This document shows, piece after piece, positions 54,754 through 63,827 of a stretch of 64,000 bases of DNA. The notes beneath the pieces are model-generated. The model was given only the letters and a program-made list of their open reading frames with translations, was not told where the DNA came from and did no database searches. The position numbers and the translations under genes were made by a program. Source of the stretch: Desulfoscipio geothermicus DSM 3669 (lineage in GTDB: Bacteria; Bacillota; Desulfotomaculia; Desulfotomaculales; Desulfallaceae); NCBI RefSeq assembly GCF_900115975.1, contig NZ_FOYM01000008.1:1-64000 (forward strand), given 5' to 3'. The number at the start of each line of letters is the position of its first letter. Position 1 is the stretch's first letter.

Positions 54754-55366
54754 TTTTCTCCCCTGCGCTTTCTACCTCCCCTGACGGTTCCTCCTCCTGT
54801 TCCGCCTGCACGACGCCACGTAAAGTAAGATTAAAAGTAAACGGCTCTGCAACTTTGATCAGGGGAACTTCCTTGCCCTGCAAAGTTACCTCTTCAAAAA
54901 GCCCGGTATTGCGCAGTGCCACCACTACCCGGGCAATATCCACAGGGTCATCGGTTATTACGCTCAGTTCCAATGTTTTTCCCGATACGTATTTCAAGGA
55001 AGATATGTATACTCCGGCCGGCAAAGCCAGGGAAACGCGATCCAACAGCGCTACAAAATTTTTATCTTCTTCCTCAATATGATTCAATGCTGCCAGCTTG
55101 TCCCGGTACTCTTTTCTAACCTCTTCCAATTCTTCATATACCGGCGCAGCTTTTTCCAACTCGGCAATATACTCATTTACTTCCCTGATATCGGCGCGGG
55201 CGGTGGCCGCCATATTTTCCGGGATCCAGTAGATCGTCCCCAGCAAAACGCCCATAATCCACAACGCCACCGCCGCCACGAAGAATTGCCTGCGCCGCCG
55301 GGCACGTTCAATAACTGTTTGCGGTATAAAGTTTAAGTCTTTACTGTATATATTATACGCTTTCAA
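54695..55366 (-). CDS. pilN: Type IV pilus assembly PilN-like protein
   Basis: 223 residues. LNFIPQTVIERARRRR at the start is the PilN hallmark that docks in PilM. One helix (about 27-45), a coiled coil (about 50-85), then the outer domain; an acidic/basic low-complexity end. The TTG at 55366 has GAGGTG 7 bases upstream. Confidence 0.85.
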   Translation of the reverse strand: MKAYNIYSKDLNFIPQTVIERARRRRQFFVAAVALWIMGVLLGTIYWIPENMAATARADIREVNEYIAELEKAAPVYEELEEVRKEYRDKLAALNHIEEEDKNFVALLDRVSLALPAGVYISSLKYVSGKTLELSVITDDPVDIARVVVALRNTGLFEEVTLQGKEVPLIKVAEPFTFNLTLRGVVQAEQEEEPSGEVESAGEKNVADSIKEEVESKLKRKLE

Positions 55367-55467
55367 TAGTACACCTCGCGCATTTCCAGCAGCAGGCATA
55401 CAGCCACCATATATTCACCTTCCGGAGGAAGTAAGATACCTTTAATGCAAACTTTCCACCCCGCTGT

Positions 55468-56481
55468 TTAAGCTCCCATAACCCTTGAGCCGGAAGATAA
55501 TTCCATGCCGGGGCTTACCGGGACGGAAGCGGTCGGCCGGAATTTGCACTCTCTCATCATCAAACCCAAATTGCCGGCATAAACCGCCGCCAGTTCATGA
55601 AAATTATTCGCTTTACCTTTAAAACTGAAATCCCCCGCCTGTGACAAGCTAACAGTGATGGGTATGGACCCGATCAACTCTTCCATTTCATCTATACCCG
55701 GCAGCACGGCCAGCTCGCCCAGGATAGTAATATTATCCACAGTCTTGCCAAAGTTACGGGAAGAAAAATAATCCAGGTAACCGCGCATCTCCCCGGCCAG
55801 CACGGACAGGTCGTTTTCTCCGGCCGGTTTTACCGCAAAGGGTATGTCCGCGTAAACAAATAATGTTTTCCCCTTAAATACGGCCAGACTGGTGCCGTCG
55901 GAGCCCCCGTCCAGCACCATGATATCCCGGTTGGCCAGGTGGCCGAACAACCTGTGCAGCATATTGGGCAGCACATCAAACACCACCGGCCTCAAACCCG
56001 CCTGCTCCAGCAAGCTATAGCATCGTTCAGCCTGGTCATGGCTTACCGCCGCCACCATCAAGTCCAAAAACTCGCTGCCGTCTTCCTCAATTTCATCCAA
56101 AACTTTGTAATCAAAAGCGTAATCTTCCGGGCTGACAGGCAGGTAATCATTGATATTCAGTTTCATCATGTTGTCCAGGTCCCCGGGCGACATCTTCGGC
56201 ACCCTGACATTCCGGGTAATGACCCCGGTATGGCCGAGGCCCGCAATCACTCTTTTGGCTTTCATTCCACTTTCCGCCAGAAAATCCTCCAGCCTGGCCG
56301 CATTTTCGGCAATCAACCGGCTGTCCGCATGCGGTCCGAGGTGCCCCGGCAAAATCACGGAGCCGAATTTATCCACGGTAAAGTTCAAGTTTTCGTCCAT
56401 GGTTTTTCCCTGCACCACCCGGACAACTTCACCGCGGATATCAATGAATAATGTGGAAAATAAATCAGCTTTTAGCAACAT
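55468..56481 (-). CDS. pilM: Type IV pilus assembly PilM-like ATPase
   Basis: 337 residues, actin/FtsA fold, cytoplasmic. VRVPKMSPGDLDNMMKLNIN and DIMVLDGGSDGTSLAVFKGK (phosphate loop) are visible. It binds the PilN N-terminus. No strong ribosome site precedes the ATG at 56481; a TATAAT lies only 5-10 bases upstream, so the start may be leaderless or further in. Confidence 0.85.
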   Translation of the reverse strand: MLLKADLFSTLFIDIRGEVVRVVQGKTMDENLNFTVDKFGSVILPGHLGPHADSRLIAENAARLEDFLAESGMKAKRVIAGLGHTGVITRNVRVPKMSPGDLDNMMKLNINDYLPVSPEDYAFDYKVLDEIEEDGSEFLDLMVAAVSHDQAERCYSLLEQAGLRPVVFDVLPNMLHRLFGHLANRDIMVLDGGSDGTSLAVFKGKTLFVYADIPFAVKPAGENDLSVLAGEMRGYLDYFSSRNFGKTVDNITILGELAVLPGIDEMEELIGSIPITVSLSQAGDFSFKGKANNFHELAAVYAGNLGLMMRECKFRPTASVPVSPGMELSSGSRVMGA

Positions 56482-56634
56482 AGCATATTATACATCCCAT
56501 TTTAGTATTATGTACAAGAGCAATTTCAGCGGCGTGAATGTATAGTATAGTTAGGGTGAATCAGGTTACAATAAATTTCAACATAATTCTTTTAAAAACC
56601 TGCTTCTAACTCGCTAATAACGTGTATTTTCTAA

Positions 56635-57855
56635 TTAACGCTTGATGTGGCTGACCATGTCCAGCATGGGCAGCATTACGGAAATTATTATCGTGCTGAC
56701 AATGCTGCCGATAACCACCAGCATCATGGGTTCGACCATGGCCAGCAGCTTGGTGAAGCCGGCATCGGATTCCTGGTCGTAGTATTCAGCCATTTCTTCC
56801 AGCACTTTCTCCAGTTCACCGGTTTCTTCCCCGATGGAAAACATTTGAATGGCCAGGTTGTCGAAATACCCGGCCCTGGCCAGGTTGGCCGCCAGGGATT
56901 CTCCCCTTTGCAGGCCTTCGGCCGCATAGTCCACAGCCTGCTCCGCCAGGGCATTGTTCAGGTTTTGTTTGATATATTCCAGCCCCTGCAGCAGGGGCAA
57001 GCCGCTCTTGATCAATATATGCGCGGTGCGGGCAAAACGCATGGTGGCCACGCACCGCAGGGTTTTGCCCAGCATGGGAATGCGCAGGATGATTCTATCC
57101 CGCGCCAGGCGGCCCCGGGGTGTTTGAAAATGCATGCCCAAAAAAACTGCCAGCCCCCCCAGGATAGTAAAAATCAGAAAAAAATACCGGGTGCTGAATT
57201 CCGATATGCCGATCACAATTCTGGTCAACAGCGGCAGTTGGCCGCCGCTTTCCGTAATCAGCGTCACCAGCTGCGGCAGCAAAAAATTAAAGAAGAAAAC
57301 AATTAAACCCACCGCCATAACAGCCATGATGGCGGGGTAAATGGAAGCTGTCCTGATTTTTTGCTTGATGCGGTGTTCCTTTTCGTAAAAAACAGACATA
57401 CTGCGCAGCACCGCATCCAGAGTGCCGCTGGCCTCACCGGTGGCCACCATGCCGGCGAGCAGCCGGGGCATCAGGGAAACCCGGTCCTCCATTACTTCGG
57501 AGATGGTGCGGCCCTTTTGCACTTCCCGATAAATACGGTCTATCTCGGACGCCAACCGCTTATCCGGCGTTTGCTGTGCCAGTATTTCCAGGCCCCTGAG
57601 CACATTGACCCCCGACATGACAATAACCGATAATTGCCGGCAGAATTGACTGAGGGCTTCGCCGCTGATTTCCCTTTTCAGCCTGAAAGACGGCAAAGCA
57701 AGGGCTCCCAATCCACCCCCACTCTGTTTTATTTCCACAGGCAGCAAGCCTTCATTTTTCAAAGTTTGCCGTACGGCCGGTACATTGTCGCCGCTCAGAG
57801 AACCGGCAACCATTTCGCCCCGGGGATCCACGGCCCGGTAGCTGAATTCCGGCAT
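56635..57855 (-). CDS. pilC: Type IV pilus inner-membrane platform PilC
   Basis: 406 residues. Two T2SSF domains (about 70-193 and 273-395), each ending in membrane helices; FCRQLSVIVMSGVNVLRGLE and MRFARTAHILIKSGLPLLQG open them. The N-terminus MPEFSYRAVDPRGEMV is typical. AGGGAGGG precedes the ATG. Confidence 0.93.
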   Translation of the reverse strand: MPEFSYRAVDPRGEMVAGSLSGDNVPAVRQTLKNEGLLPVEIKQSGGGLGALALPSFRLKREISGEALSQFCRQLSVIVMSGVNVLRGLEILAQQTPDKRLASEIDRIYREVQKGRTISEVMEDRVSLMPRLLAGMVATGEASGTLDAVLRSMSVFYEKEHRIKQKIRTASIYPAIMAVMAVGLIVFFFNFLLPQLVTLITESGGQLPLLTRIVIGISEFSTRYFFLIFTILGGLAVFLGMHFQTPRGRLARDRIILRIPMLGKTLRCVATMRFARTAHILIKSGLPLLQGLEYIKQNLNNALAEQAVDYAAEGLQRGESLAANLARAGYFDNLAIQMFSIGEETGELEKVLEEMAEYYDQESDAGFTKLLAMVEPMMLVVIGSIVSTIIISVMLPMLDMVSHIKR

Positions 57856-57877
57856 AACCGTCCCTCCCTGCTGTCAG

Positions 57878-59563
57878 TTAAGTCGTATAGGTTACCCTGA
57901 GCATTTCCTCCAGGGTGGTTATCCCGTCCAAAACCTTCCGCCGGGCATCCTCCCACAGCGGGACCATGCCGTGTTTTACAGCGACATCCCGCAGCTCTTC
58001 CGCAGAAGCTTTCTTATCTATCAATAAACGGTGTTCCTTGTCGACTTCCATGATTTCAAATATACCGGTCCGCCCCCTGTAGCCGGTTTGGTGGCAGTAG
58101 TCACAACCCCTGCCCCGCGCGAGCAGCAAAGGTTTTTCCGGGACACAGCGCAGGATGTTTTTTTCCCTTTCCCCGGCTTCATACCGCTCGCGGCATTCAG
58201 GGCATATTTTGCGCACCAGGCGCTGGGCCACCACCCCGACAAGGGAAGATGAGAGCAGGAAGGGTTCCACGCCCATATCGACCAGCCGGGCCACCGCCCC
58301 GGGCGCGTCATTGGTATGCAAGGTGCTGAGCACCAGGTGGCCGGTTAAAGCGGCCCGCGCCGCGATCTCCGCCGTCTCGGAATCGCGGATTTCCCCCACC
58401 ATGACTATATCCGGGTCCTGGCGCAAAATGGCCCGCAGTCCCGCGGCAAAGGTCAGCCCCGCCCGGATATTGATCTGGGTCTGGTTGATGCCCCGCATGT
58501 CCAATTCCACCGGGTCTTCCAGGGTAATGATGTTCTTTTCATCATCATTCAGCTCGGCCAGCATGGCATACAAAGTGGTGGTTTTGCCGCTGCCGGTGGG
58601 GCCGGTGACCAGAATGATCCCGTAGGGTTTGCCGACCAGCCGGTTGAACCTGTCAATATCGCCGGAACCCAAGCCCAGGTTTTCTTTTTCCACCAAAAAA
58701 CCGGCCCGGTCCAGGATGCGCATGACTATCTTTTCGCCGTAGGTGGTGGGCATGGTGGACACCCGCAGGTCGATGTCCCGGTGATCCACCTGAATCATGA
58801 TGCGCCCGTCCTGGGGCACCCGCCGTTCGGAAATATTCAACCCGGCCATCACCTTGACCCGGCTGGTGACGGCCCCGTGGACTTTTACGCCGGTGGCCAG
58901 CGATTCCCGCAGAACCCCGTCCACCCGGATGCGCACCCGCATGCGGTCTTGCTCGGGCTCAATGTGCACGTCGCTGGCCCCGCTGCGCACCGCGTTTTCC
59001 ACGATGGAATTGACCATGCGCACAATGGGCGCGGCGTTGATGTCCAGGCCGGCATCGTCCAGGCCTTCCGGCACGCCGCCCTGGGCCTGGATAAAATCAC
59101 TGGCGGCCCTGGCCGCCGATGCCTGGCTGAACACCCGGTCGATGCTGGCGACGATATCTTCCCGGGTGGCCAAAAGGGGAATAACGGGCATCTGCACCAG
59201 CAGGCGCACGTCCTGGATGGCCACCTGGTCCAGCGGGTCCCGCATAGCCAGATGCAGGCGGCCCTGGGCCACCTGCACCGGGATGACGACATGCCGCCGG
59301 GCCAGGTTCTCGGGAATCAACCGGGCCGTCTTGGGGTCCACCGCCGTTTGTTTGAGGTTGATACTCTCGATGCCCAGCTGTTCCTCCAACACCCGGGTCA
59401 GGTCCTGCTGGGTGATATAGCCGTCCTCCAGCAGTATTTCACCCAGCCGCTGGCCGGTGGTGCGCTGCCGGGCCAGCGCCTCATTTAATTGTTCTTCAGT
59501 TAACGCACCGGCGGCCACAAGAATTTCACCAAGGCGTTTACGTTGATTAGTTTTCAACATCAT
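57878..59563 (-). CDS. pilB: Type IV pilus extension ATPase PilB with c-di-GMP-type MshEN motif
   Basis: 561 residues. Residues 10-33 and 39-62 are two copies of the pattern RLGxx(L/V/I)(L/V/I)xxG...LxxxLxxQ separated by five residues, which is the c-di-GMP-binding MshEN signature. The ATPase core follows: Walker A TGPTGSGKTTTLYAM, the Asp box LEDPVELDMRGINQTQIN, Walker B MVGEIRDSETAEIAA and a zinc site CPEC...CDYC. It powers pilus extension. No pilT was found. The gene starts 3 bases after pilA stops. In motif I the residue after Gly is Ala in place of a larger aliphatic. Confidence 0.93.
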   Translation of the reverse strand: MMLKTNQRKRLGEILVAAGALTEEQLNEALARQRTTGQRLGEILLEDGYITQQDLTRVLEEQLGIESINLKQTAVDPKTARLIPENLARRHVVIPVQVAQGRLHLAMRDPLDQVAIQDVRLLVQMPVIPLLATREDIVASIDRVFSQASAARAASDFIQAQGGVPEGLDDAGLDINAAPIVRMVNSIVENAVRSGASDVHIEPEQDRMRVRIRVDGVLRESLATGVKVHGAVTSRVKVMAGLNISERRVPQDGRIMIQVDHRDIDLRVSTMPTTYGEKIVMRILDRAGFLVEKENLGLGSGDIDRFNRLVGKPYGIILVTGPTGSGKTTTLYAMLAELNDDEKNIITLEDPVELDMRGINQTQINIRAGLTFAAGLRAILRQDPDIVMVGEIRDSETAEIAARAALTGHLVLSTLHTNDAPGAVARLVDMGVEPFLLSSSLVGVVAQRLVRKICPECRERYEAGEREKNILRCVPEKPLLLARGRGCDYCHQTGYRGRTGIFEIMEVDKEHRLLIDKKASAEELRDVAVKHGMVPLWEDARRKVLDGITTLEEMLRVTYTT

Positions 59564-59566
59564 ACC

Positions 59567-60073
59567 TTATTCAACAGTTTTTACAAATTGATTTGAAGCT
59601 GCTTTGCCGTCTTTATCAATGTAAAAAATCTCCGCTTTTATCTTACCGTTATCTTCACTCAAGGCACAAACAGTAGCCCCAGCTACGCCTGAATAAGTAC
59701 CGGTCCAAGCTGAATACGCTCCATTAAAAATAACAACCGCAGGCTGCCCGGTGGTACTGCCATTTCCTATTACTGCATCTTTTTTGTTTGAAAAGGGGTT
59801 GGTTAAATTACCATTTAGTTTTGCTTTAAGATCGGTATTCAAATAACCATTGTTGCTAGCATGCCATATTGTACTTGAATTATATTTTACTATCATTGAA
59901 TTAACAGTGGCTTCCACCATGCGTACATTAGCTTCCAAGCCTGTTTCTTTGGCGCTGTCCTTCATAAACCCCATTTTGGGCACCAGCACCGCCGCCAGAA
60001 TACCGATCACCGCAATAACCATCATCAACTCAACCAGGGTGAAACCCTTCCGATTCTTGAAATACTTCCTCAA
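59567..60073 (-). CDS. pilA: Major prepilin (type IV pilin, PilA-like)
   Basis: 168 residues. The class III leader RKYFKNRKG is cut before FTLVELMMVIAVIGILAAV, with Glu at position +5. A globular C-terminal domain follows with few Cys. The TTG at 60073 has GAGGAG 7 bases upstream and gives a normal leader of 9-10 residues. Adjacent pilD processes it. Confidence 0.88.
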   Translation of the reverse strand: MRKYFKNRKGFTLVELMMVIAVIGILAAVLVPKMGFMKDSAKETGLEANVRMVEATVNSMIVKYNSSTIWHASNNGYLNTDLKAKLNGNLTNPFSNKKDAVIGNGSTTGQPAVVIFNGAYSAWTGTYSGVAGATVCALSEDNGKIKAEIFYIDKDGKAASNQFVKTVE

Positions 60074-60109
60074 AACATTCTCCTCCTCAATATTATAAAA
60101 TCGCACTAC

Positions 60110-60871
60110 CTAACCCATACCAACCACCGCCATGTACCACGCCAGCAGCTCTCGCCCCCATATTGCCGCCACCGCCCCGCCCAGCGCCAGGAACGGTCCG
60201 AAGGGTAACGCGTCTTTGCGGCCCTTGCGCCCGGCGGCCAGTAATAACACGCCGGCCAGCCCGCCGGCCAGAAATGCCAGGAACAGCGCCACCAGCACTC
60301 CCTGCCAGCCCAGGTACAGCCCCATTACCGCGCTCAACTTGATGTCGCCGCCGCCCATCCCTCCTTTGGAAAGTACTGCAATTAAAAACATAATTATTCC
60401 GGCCGTAAGGAAACCAATGATGCCGGATATTAAATAATCAATTGATTGCCAGAGTACTAAAGGTAACCCCAAAACTGTTCCAGTTATCAATAAACCATCG
60501 GGAATAATCCGGTGGTGTAAATCAATTACGGACACCACCGCCAATATTGAAAAAAATACCCAAAACAGCAATGTCGCCGGGGCATAGCCAAACTTATAAA
60601 AAACCAGCAAGTACAGCAGTCCGGTAACAAACTCCACCAGCGGGTACTGCGGCGAAAACCCCGCGCCGCAGTAGCGGCAGCGCCCGCGCAAGAATATATA
60701 ACTGAGCACCGGCACCATATCAAAAAAACTTAATTTATGGCCGCAGGAATAACAATAGGAGGAACCGGTTACCACCGAATTGCCTTCCGGAATCCGGTAA
60801 ATGCAGACGTTTAAAAAACTGCCGATACACGTCCCCAGAACAAAAACAAATACATCATCCATATATATCAT
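60110..60871 (-). CDS. pilD: Prepilin peptidase/methyltransferase PilD
   Basis: 253 residues, seven or eight helices. The zinc-binding loop has CYSCGHKLSFFDMVPVLSY and RCRYCG; the catalytic Asp pair is in VSVIDLHHRIIPDG and GGGDIKLSAVMGL. It cuts and N-methylates pilins. GGAGAAAA precedes the ATG. It is first in the pilD-A-B-C operon, downstream of a riboswitch. Confidence 0.94.
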   Translation of the reverse strand: MIYMDDVFVFVLGTCIGSFLNVCIYRIPEGNSVVTGSSYCYSCGHKLSFFDMVPVLSYIFLRGRCRYCGAGFSPQYPLVEFVTGLLYLLVFYKFGYAPATLLFWVFFSILAVVSVIDLHHRIIPDGLLITGTVLGLPLVLWQSIDYLISGIIGFLTAGIIMFLIAVLSKGGMGGGDIKLSAVMGLYLGWQGVLVALFLAFLAGGLAGVLLLAAGRKGRKDALPFGPFLALGGAVAAIWGRELLAWYMAVVGMG

Positions 60872-60908
60872 GGTTTTTCTCCAGTTATGCCATCAATGCA
60901 TTAAAGAC
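60872..60908. other. Short leader between riboswitch terminator and pilD
   Basis: The stretch holds the ribosome site of pilD and no other feature. Confidence 0.4.
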
Positions 60909-60947
60909 AAAAAAATCCAAACACTAAATACATTACTTAGGTTTGGA
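60909..60947 (-). terminator. Expression platform terminator of the c-di-GMP riboswitch
   Basis: On the minus strand TCCAAAC pairs with GTTTGGA (60941-60947 with 60916-60922), with inner TAA/TTA pairs, then seven T. The 5' arm ACCTAAG can instead pair with CTTAGGT just after the aptamer, giving an antiterminator. Confidence 0.8.
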
Positions 60948-60964
60948 AAGTGCTGATTGGATTT

Positions 60965-61052
60965 ACCTAAGGCAGCCCGGCTACCATGGTATATTACTAC
61001 CTGCAGGCCCGTGGCTTTGCGTCCCTCCCTTTCGGGAAAGTTTGCCTTTTAT
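60965..61052 (-). promoter_or_regulatory. Cyclic-di-GMP-I riboswitch (GEMM)
   Basis: The minus strand shows, in order: AAAAGGCAAAC, a GAAA-closed hairpin, GGGACGCAAAGCCACGGG, CCT, a variable stem loop, ATGGTAGCCGGGCTGCC. These are the conserved segments of the GEMM-I aptamer, including the tetraloop and its receptor. It binds c-di-GMP. A terminator hairpin follows and then pilD, so it should control pilD-pilA-pilB-pilC. Confidence 0.95.
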
Positions 61053-61250
61053 AGTATTATTAACTTATTTTACGGTATATAGTGTAAATTAAGTTTTGGA
61101 TTTTGTCTATACTTTCCGGCTTAATAGCTGATAATTATCTGAAATAATTATTCTTTCTACAACTAATCGGGTTGTTATCATAAAAACTTTAGATTTCCAG
61201 GAAGATATTAAAGACAATTAATTAAATAATTGAAATCCAATTCAATAATC
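61053..61250. other. AT-rich leader upstream of the riboswitch
   Basis: No gene is seen. The promoter for the pilD operon should be here; several A/T-rich boxes exist (for example TATACC near 61080) but none is a clear -35/-10 pair. Confidence 0.35.
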
Positions 61251-61850
61251 TTACCATTCCCCTTCTCCTTTGTATTCATAAACCGCCCCGTGCCGGCAAA
61301 ACCTTAATCTCAATTGATATGGATAAACTTCCCCCCTGTACGTTGCTTCAATATTTATAGTTAAGGTACCGTAAGCTCTTGCCGACTCATCATCATAATC
61401 ATGCAGATAACCGTTACTATCACACCCGGAAAAACCAGTGTATTGAATGGAAATATCGTTTGTGCCCAGCGCATCTCTAAATTTTTTTTCCATGTCGTAT
61501 CTGGGGTTTCCGGCACTGTCAGTGCCGTTATCCAGTTTATATTGGAAACTGTTTGCATAATCACCGGGATTGTTGATATTAACTTTAATATTTTCCGTGG
61601 AGGTGGTAAAGGTCACATAGGTATTATCATCATGCAAATCGTTGATGAACTCGATAAATGTGTTGATTGCCTGGTCAGCCGCGGCCTCGGCAATGTAATA
61701 AGCCTGTTTGCGATCGGTATAGTCGTTGGTCATCAAACGCTCCTGAATGACCATGTTGAACAACAGCGATAAGATAATTAAAATTACCGACATAATGATC
61801 ATTAACGTAAGCAAAGCAATGCCCCGGGTATCTTTAAGCATGCCGATCAT
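61251..61850 (-). CDS. Minor pilin-like protein (PilX type)
   Basis: 199 residues. The start MIGMLKDTRGIALLTLMIIM is a hydrophobic pilin-like helix without the Glu5 of main pilins, as in PilX/GspK-like N-termini. AGGGGGG lies just before the ATG at 61850. The rest is a globular domain with aromatic residues and one Cys pair. It overlaps no gene but is in the same run as two other minor pilins. Confidence 0.78.
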   Translation of the reverse strand: MIGMLKDTRGIALLTLMIIMSVILIILSLLFNMVIQERLMTNDYTDRKQAYYIAEAAADQAINTFIEFINDLHDDNTYVTFTTSTENIKVNINNPGDYANSFQYKLDNGTDSAGNPRYDMEKKFRDALGTNDISIQYTGFSGCDSNGYLHDYDDESARAYGTLTINIEATYRGEVYPYQLRLRFCRHGAVYEYKGEGEW

Positions 61851-61861
61851 GGATACCCCCC

Positions 61862-62434
61862 TCAAGAATCCAAATCCACCAACTGCCGGCCGGTTCTCAG
61901 TTTGGAATTCAGCAGCAGTCCAGGGGCGTCGGGTTCTTCGGTGTTAACGGCATAAATCTTTATGTCTATGACCGCTGTGTTTTCCGGGTCCGGTGAAATA
62001 ACAAATTCTTTGATGCCGCCGGCTACAATATTCCCGTCCCGGCTTTTTATCCGGCCGATTTGTTTTGCCGCATCATACAAATAATAATATTTATAACCGC
62101 TGACATCCGATGTGTTTTTATTAAAGTTAATCAACGGGTCTTTAAATTGATTTTCGGGGTCCGGTTCATCATTGGGGTCGTCCAGGGCCCTGATGCCGAT
62201 AACTGTGCCGCTGTCGATCAGCAAATGATTGTATTGCTGCAGTAAATTTTCAACCCGGTTCATGGCAATCCTGGCCTGTAGATATGATTCGTGCTCGTCA
62301 TTACGCCGGTCCATAAACTTAAAATTAAAGCCCAAAAAATTATAAATAATACTGAAAAAAATCCCCAGGATGCCGGTAACCAGCATTAGTTCTATAAGAG
62401 TAAAACCACGGGAGTTTTGCAAATGTTTTATCAT
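61862..62434 (-). CDS. Minor prepilin (PilV/PilW-like)
   Basis: 190 residues. Class III leader MIKHLQNSRG, cut before FTLIELMLVTGILGIFFSII. GGAG lies before the ATG at 62434. It could form the tip complex with its neighbours. The C-terminal domain is not recognised. Confidence 0.82.
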   Translation of the reverse strand: MIKHLQNSRGFTLIELMLVTGILGIFFSIIYNFLGFNFKFMDRRNDEHESYLQARIAMNRVENLLQQYNHLLIDSGTVIGIRALDDPNDEPDPENQFKDPLINFNKNTSDVSGYKYYYLYDAAKQIGRIKSRDGNIVAGGIKEFVISPDPENTAVIDIKIYAVNTEEPDAPGLLLNSKLRTGRQLVDLDS

Positions 62435-62454
62435 TTGTATCGCTCCATTTTCCG

Positions 62455-63576
62455 TCAGTGCATACTGCAATCATCCTCACCGCCGGCAGCAGAGGGAATC
62501 TGAAAAGTGGAGTTGGTTGAACCGGCAGTCTCGTCATACAAGCCCAAATAATAGTCCAGACTCGGGTCAAAGTAAGGCGCGGGAAATACTTTCTCAAAAA
62601 CAGGATCGGGCTGCTGCAAAACACCATCAGCAAAATAACCGAATTGTAATGTTAATGTCCCGTCCACCGCGCCTACAGCGCGCAAATAATACTTTTCGTT
62701 ATCATCAGGGTATAAGTCTTCAGACCTCAAAATCAAACCTGTGTTATATGGAAATGTATCGGTATCTTGATTAACGCCGTTTTTTACAAAATTCAAATAT
62801 ATTACCGGATGGTGATTTCTATTGTTTTCCCCGCCGTTGGTCATATAAAAAACATACCTGTCGGTGCCGTTTTTAAAGGTCAGCCCGGTACCCGTGTTGT
62901 TTTGGGAAATATTATGGTAAACTGAATAGGTAGTAAAATCAAAAATATTGAATTCTTTTTTATAATACAGGTAATTGGTCTGGTCTTCTAGTCCGCTACC
63001 GGTACCACCCCTGTGTTTTCTGAAAATCCCGTCATCCGTTACGCCCCAGTTATGCTCACTGTAGGGGTCGCCGTCATCGTCCACCCAGTTGCCCGGTTTA
63101 TACGGGTCCGTAGGTGCCAGCGGGTTCAATACAACAATATCGGGTTCTACTTCGGGAGGTTCCCAGCCTGCCAAAATGTAAGTGTCCGGGTCACCGGGGT
63201 CGGGCAATGACCCGGCAGGTCCCACAATTACCTTGTAAATTGTATCGGGAGCAGGATTATATGGCTCACCAGTTATCAGAGGCTCGTAATCAACATAATA
63301 TTTTTGCTCCGGTATAGATAAAACAGTTTCATCCTCTCCGGTGGTATAATCTTTATCACCGCTTACCGTTGCATAGTTGCCGCCCTTTATCTTTTCTATT
63401 TCGGCCCGGGCCATTTCCGCCATGCGCACCCGGTCCAAGGTATCAGCGTCATACCTGCTGACAAAACTATACACTTGACTGCAGGTAACTAAAAACAGCC
63501 CCAATACCGCTATGGCCATCATCAGTTCCACCAGCGTCATGCCTTTGCTGTTCAAGTAACTTTTAACCGGGTGCAA
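62455..63576 (-). CDS. Large minor prepilin with a lectin-like C-terminal region
   Basis: 373 residues, long for a minor pilin. Class III leader ending NSKG, cut before MTLVELMMAIAVLGLFLVT. The middle is Pro/Asp-rich (DPGDPDTYILAGWEPPEVEP). Then a beta-rich part of about 170 residues with FTTYSVYHNISQNNTGTGLT and YYLRAVGAVDGTLTLQFGY resembles the jelly-roll of LamG/concanavalin-like domains; this is judged by eye. It may be a tip adhesin. TTG start with AAAGGAGA. It overlaps the next gene upstream end by no bases. Confidence 0.75.
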   Translation of the reverse strand: MHPVKSYLNSKGMTLVELMMAIAVLGLFLVTCSQVYSFVSRYDADTLDRVRMAEMARAEIEKIKGGNYATVSGDKDYTTGEDETVLSIPEQKYYVDYEPLITGEPYNPAPDTIYKVIVGPAGSLPDPGDPDTYILAGWEPPEVEPDIVVLNPLAPTDPYKPGNWVDDDGDPYSEHNWGVTDDGIFRKHRGGTGSGLEDQTNYLYYKKEFNIFDFTTYSVYHNISQNNTGTGLTFKNGTDRYVFYMTNGGENNRNHHPVIYLNFVKNGVNQDTDTFPYNTGLILRSEDLYPDDNEKYYLRAVGAVDGTLTLQFGYFADGVLQQPDPVFEKVFPAPYFDPSLDYYLGLYDETAGSTNSTFQIPSAAGGEDDCSMH

Positions 63577-63827
63577 AGGTTAATCTCCTTTCAGCTTTTG
63601 TATTAAAACGGCTTGGATATGTTGTTTATATAATGTACAGGCTAGTTGGCTACCTGACTAATGCCTGTACGAAATCAACAACAGCATTACACAGGCAAAA
63701 TATGCGAGTAAAACAACTCGTCCAAGTTTGGGGGCATGCAGGTGAAGGATAGGAATCAAAGGCCAGGCAATATATGAAATTACTAAAAAATATATAATAA
63801 AGTGATCCATAAGACATTTATCAAGAA
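63577..63827. other. Region upstream of the minor pilin genes
   Basis: No gene found. It is AT-rich and should hold the promoter for the three minor pilin genes; none was chosen. Confidence 0.3.

Noticed and set aside
57878-59563. PilB as a general GspE of type II secretion
   Set aside because: Pilin, PilM-N-O and PilD neighbours and the lack of an outer membrane favour a type IV pilus.
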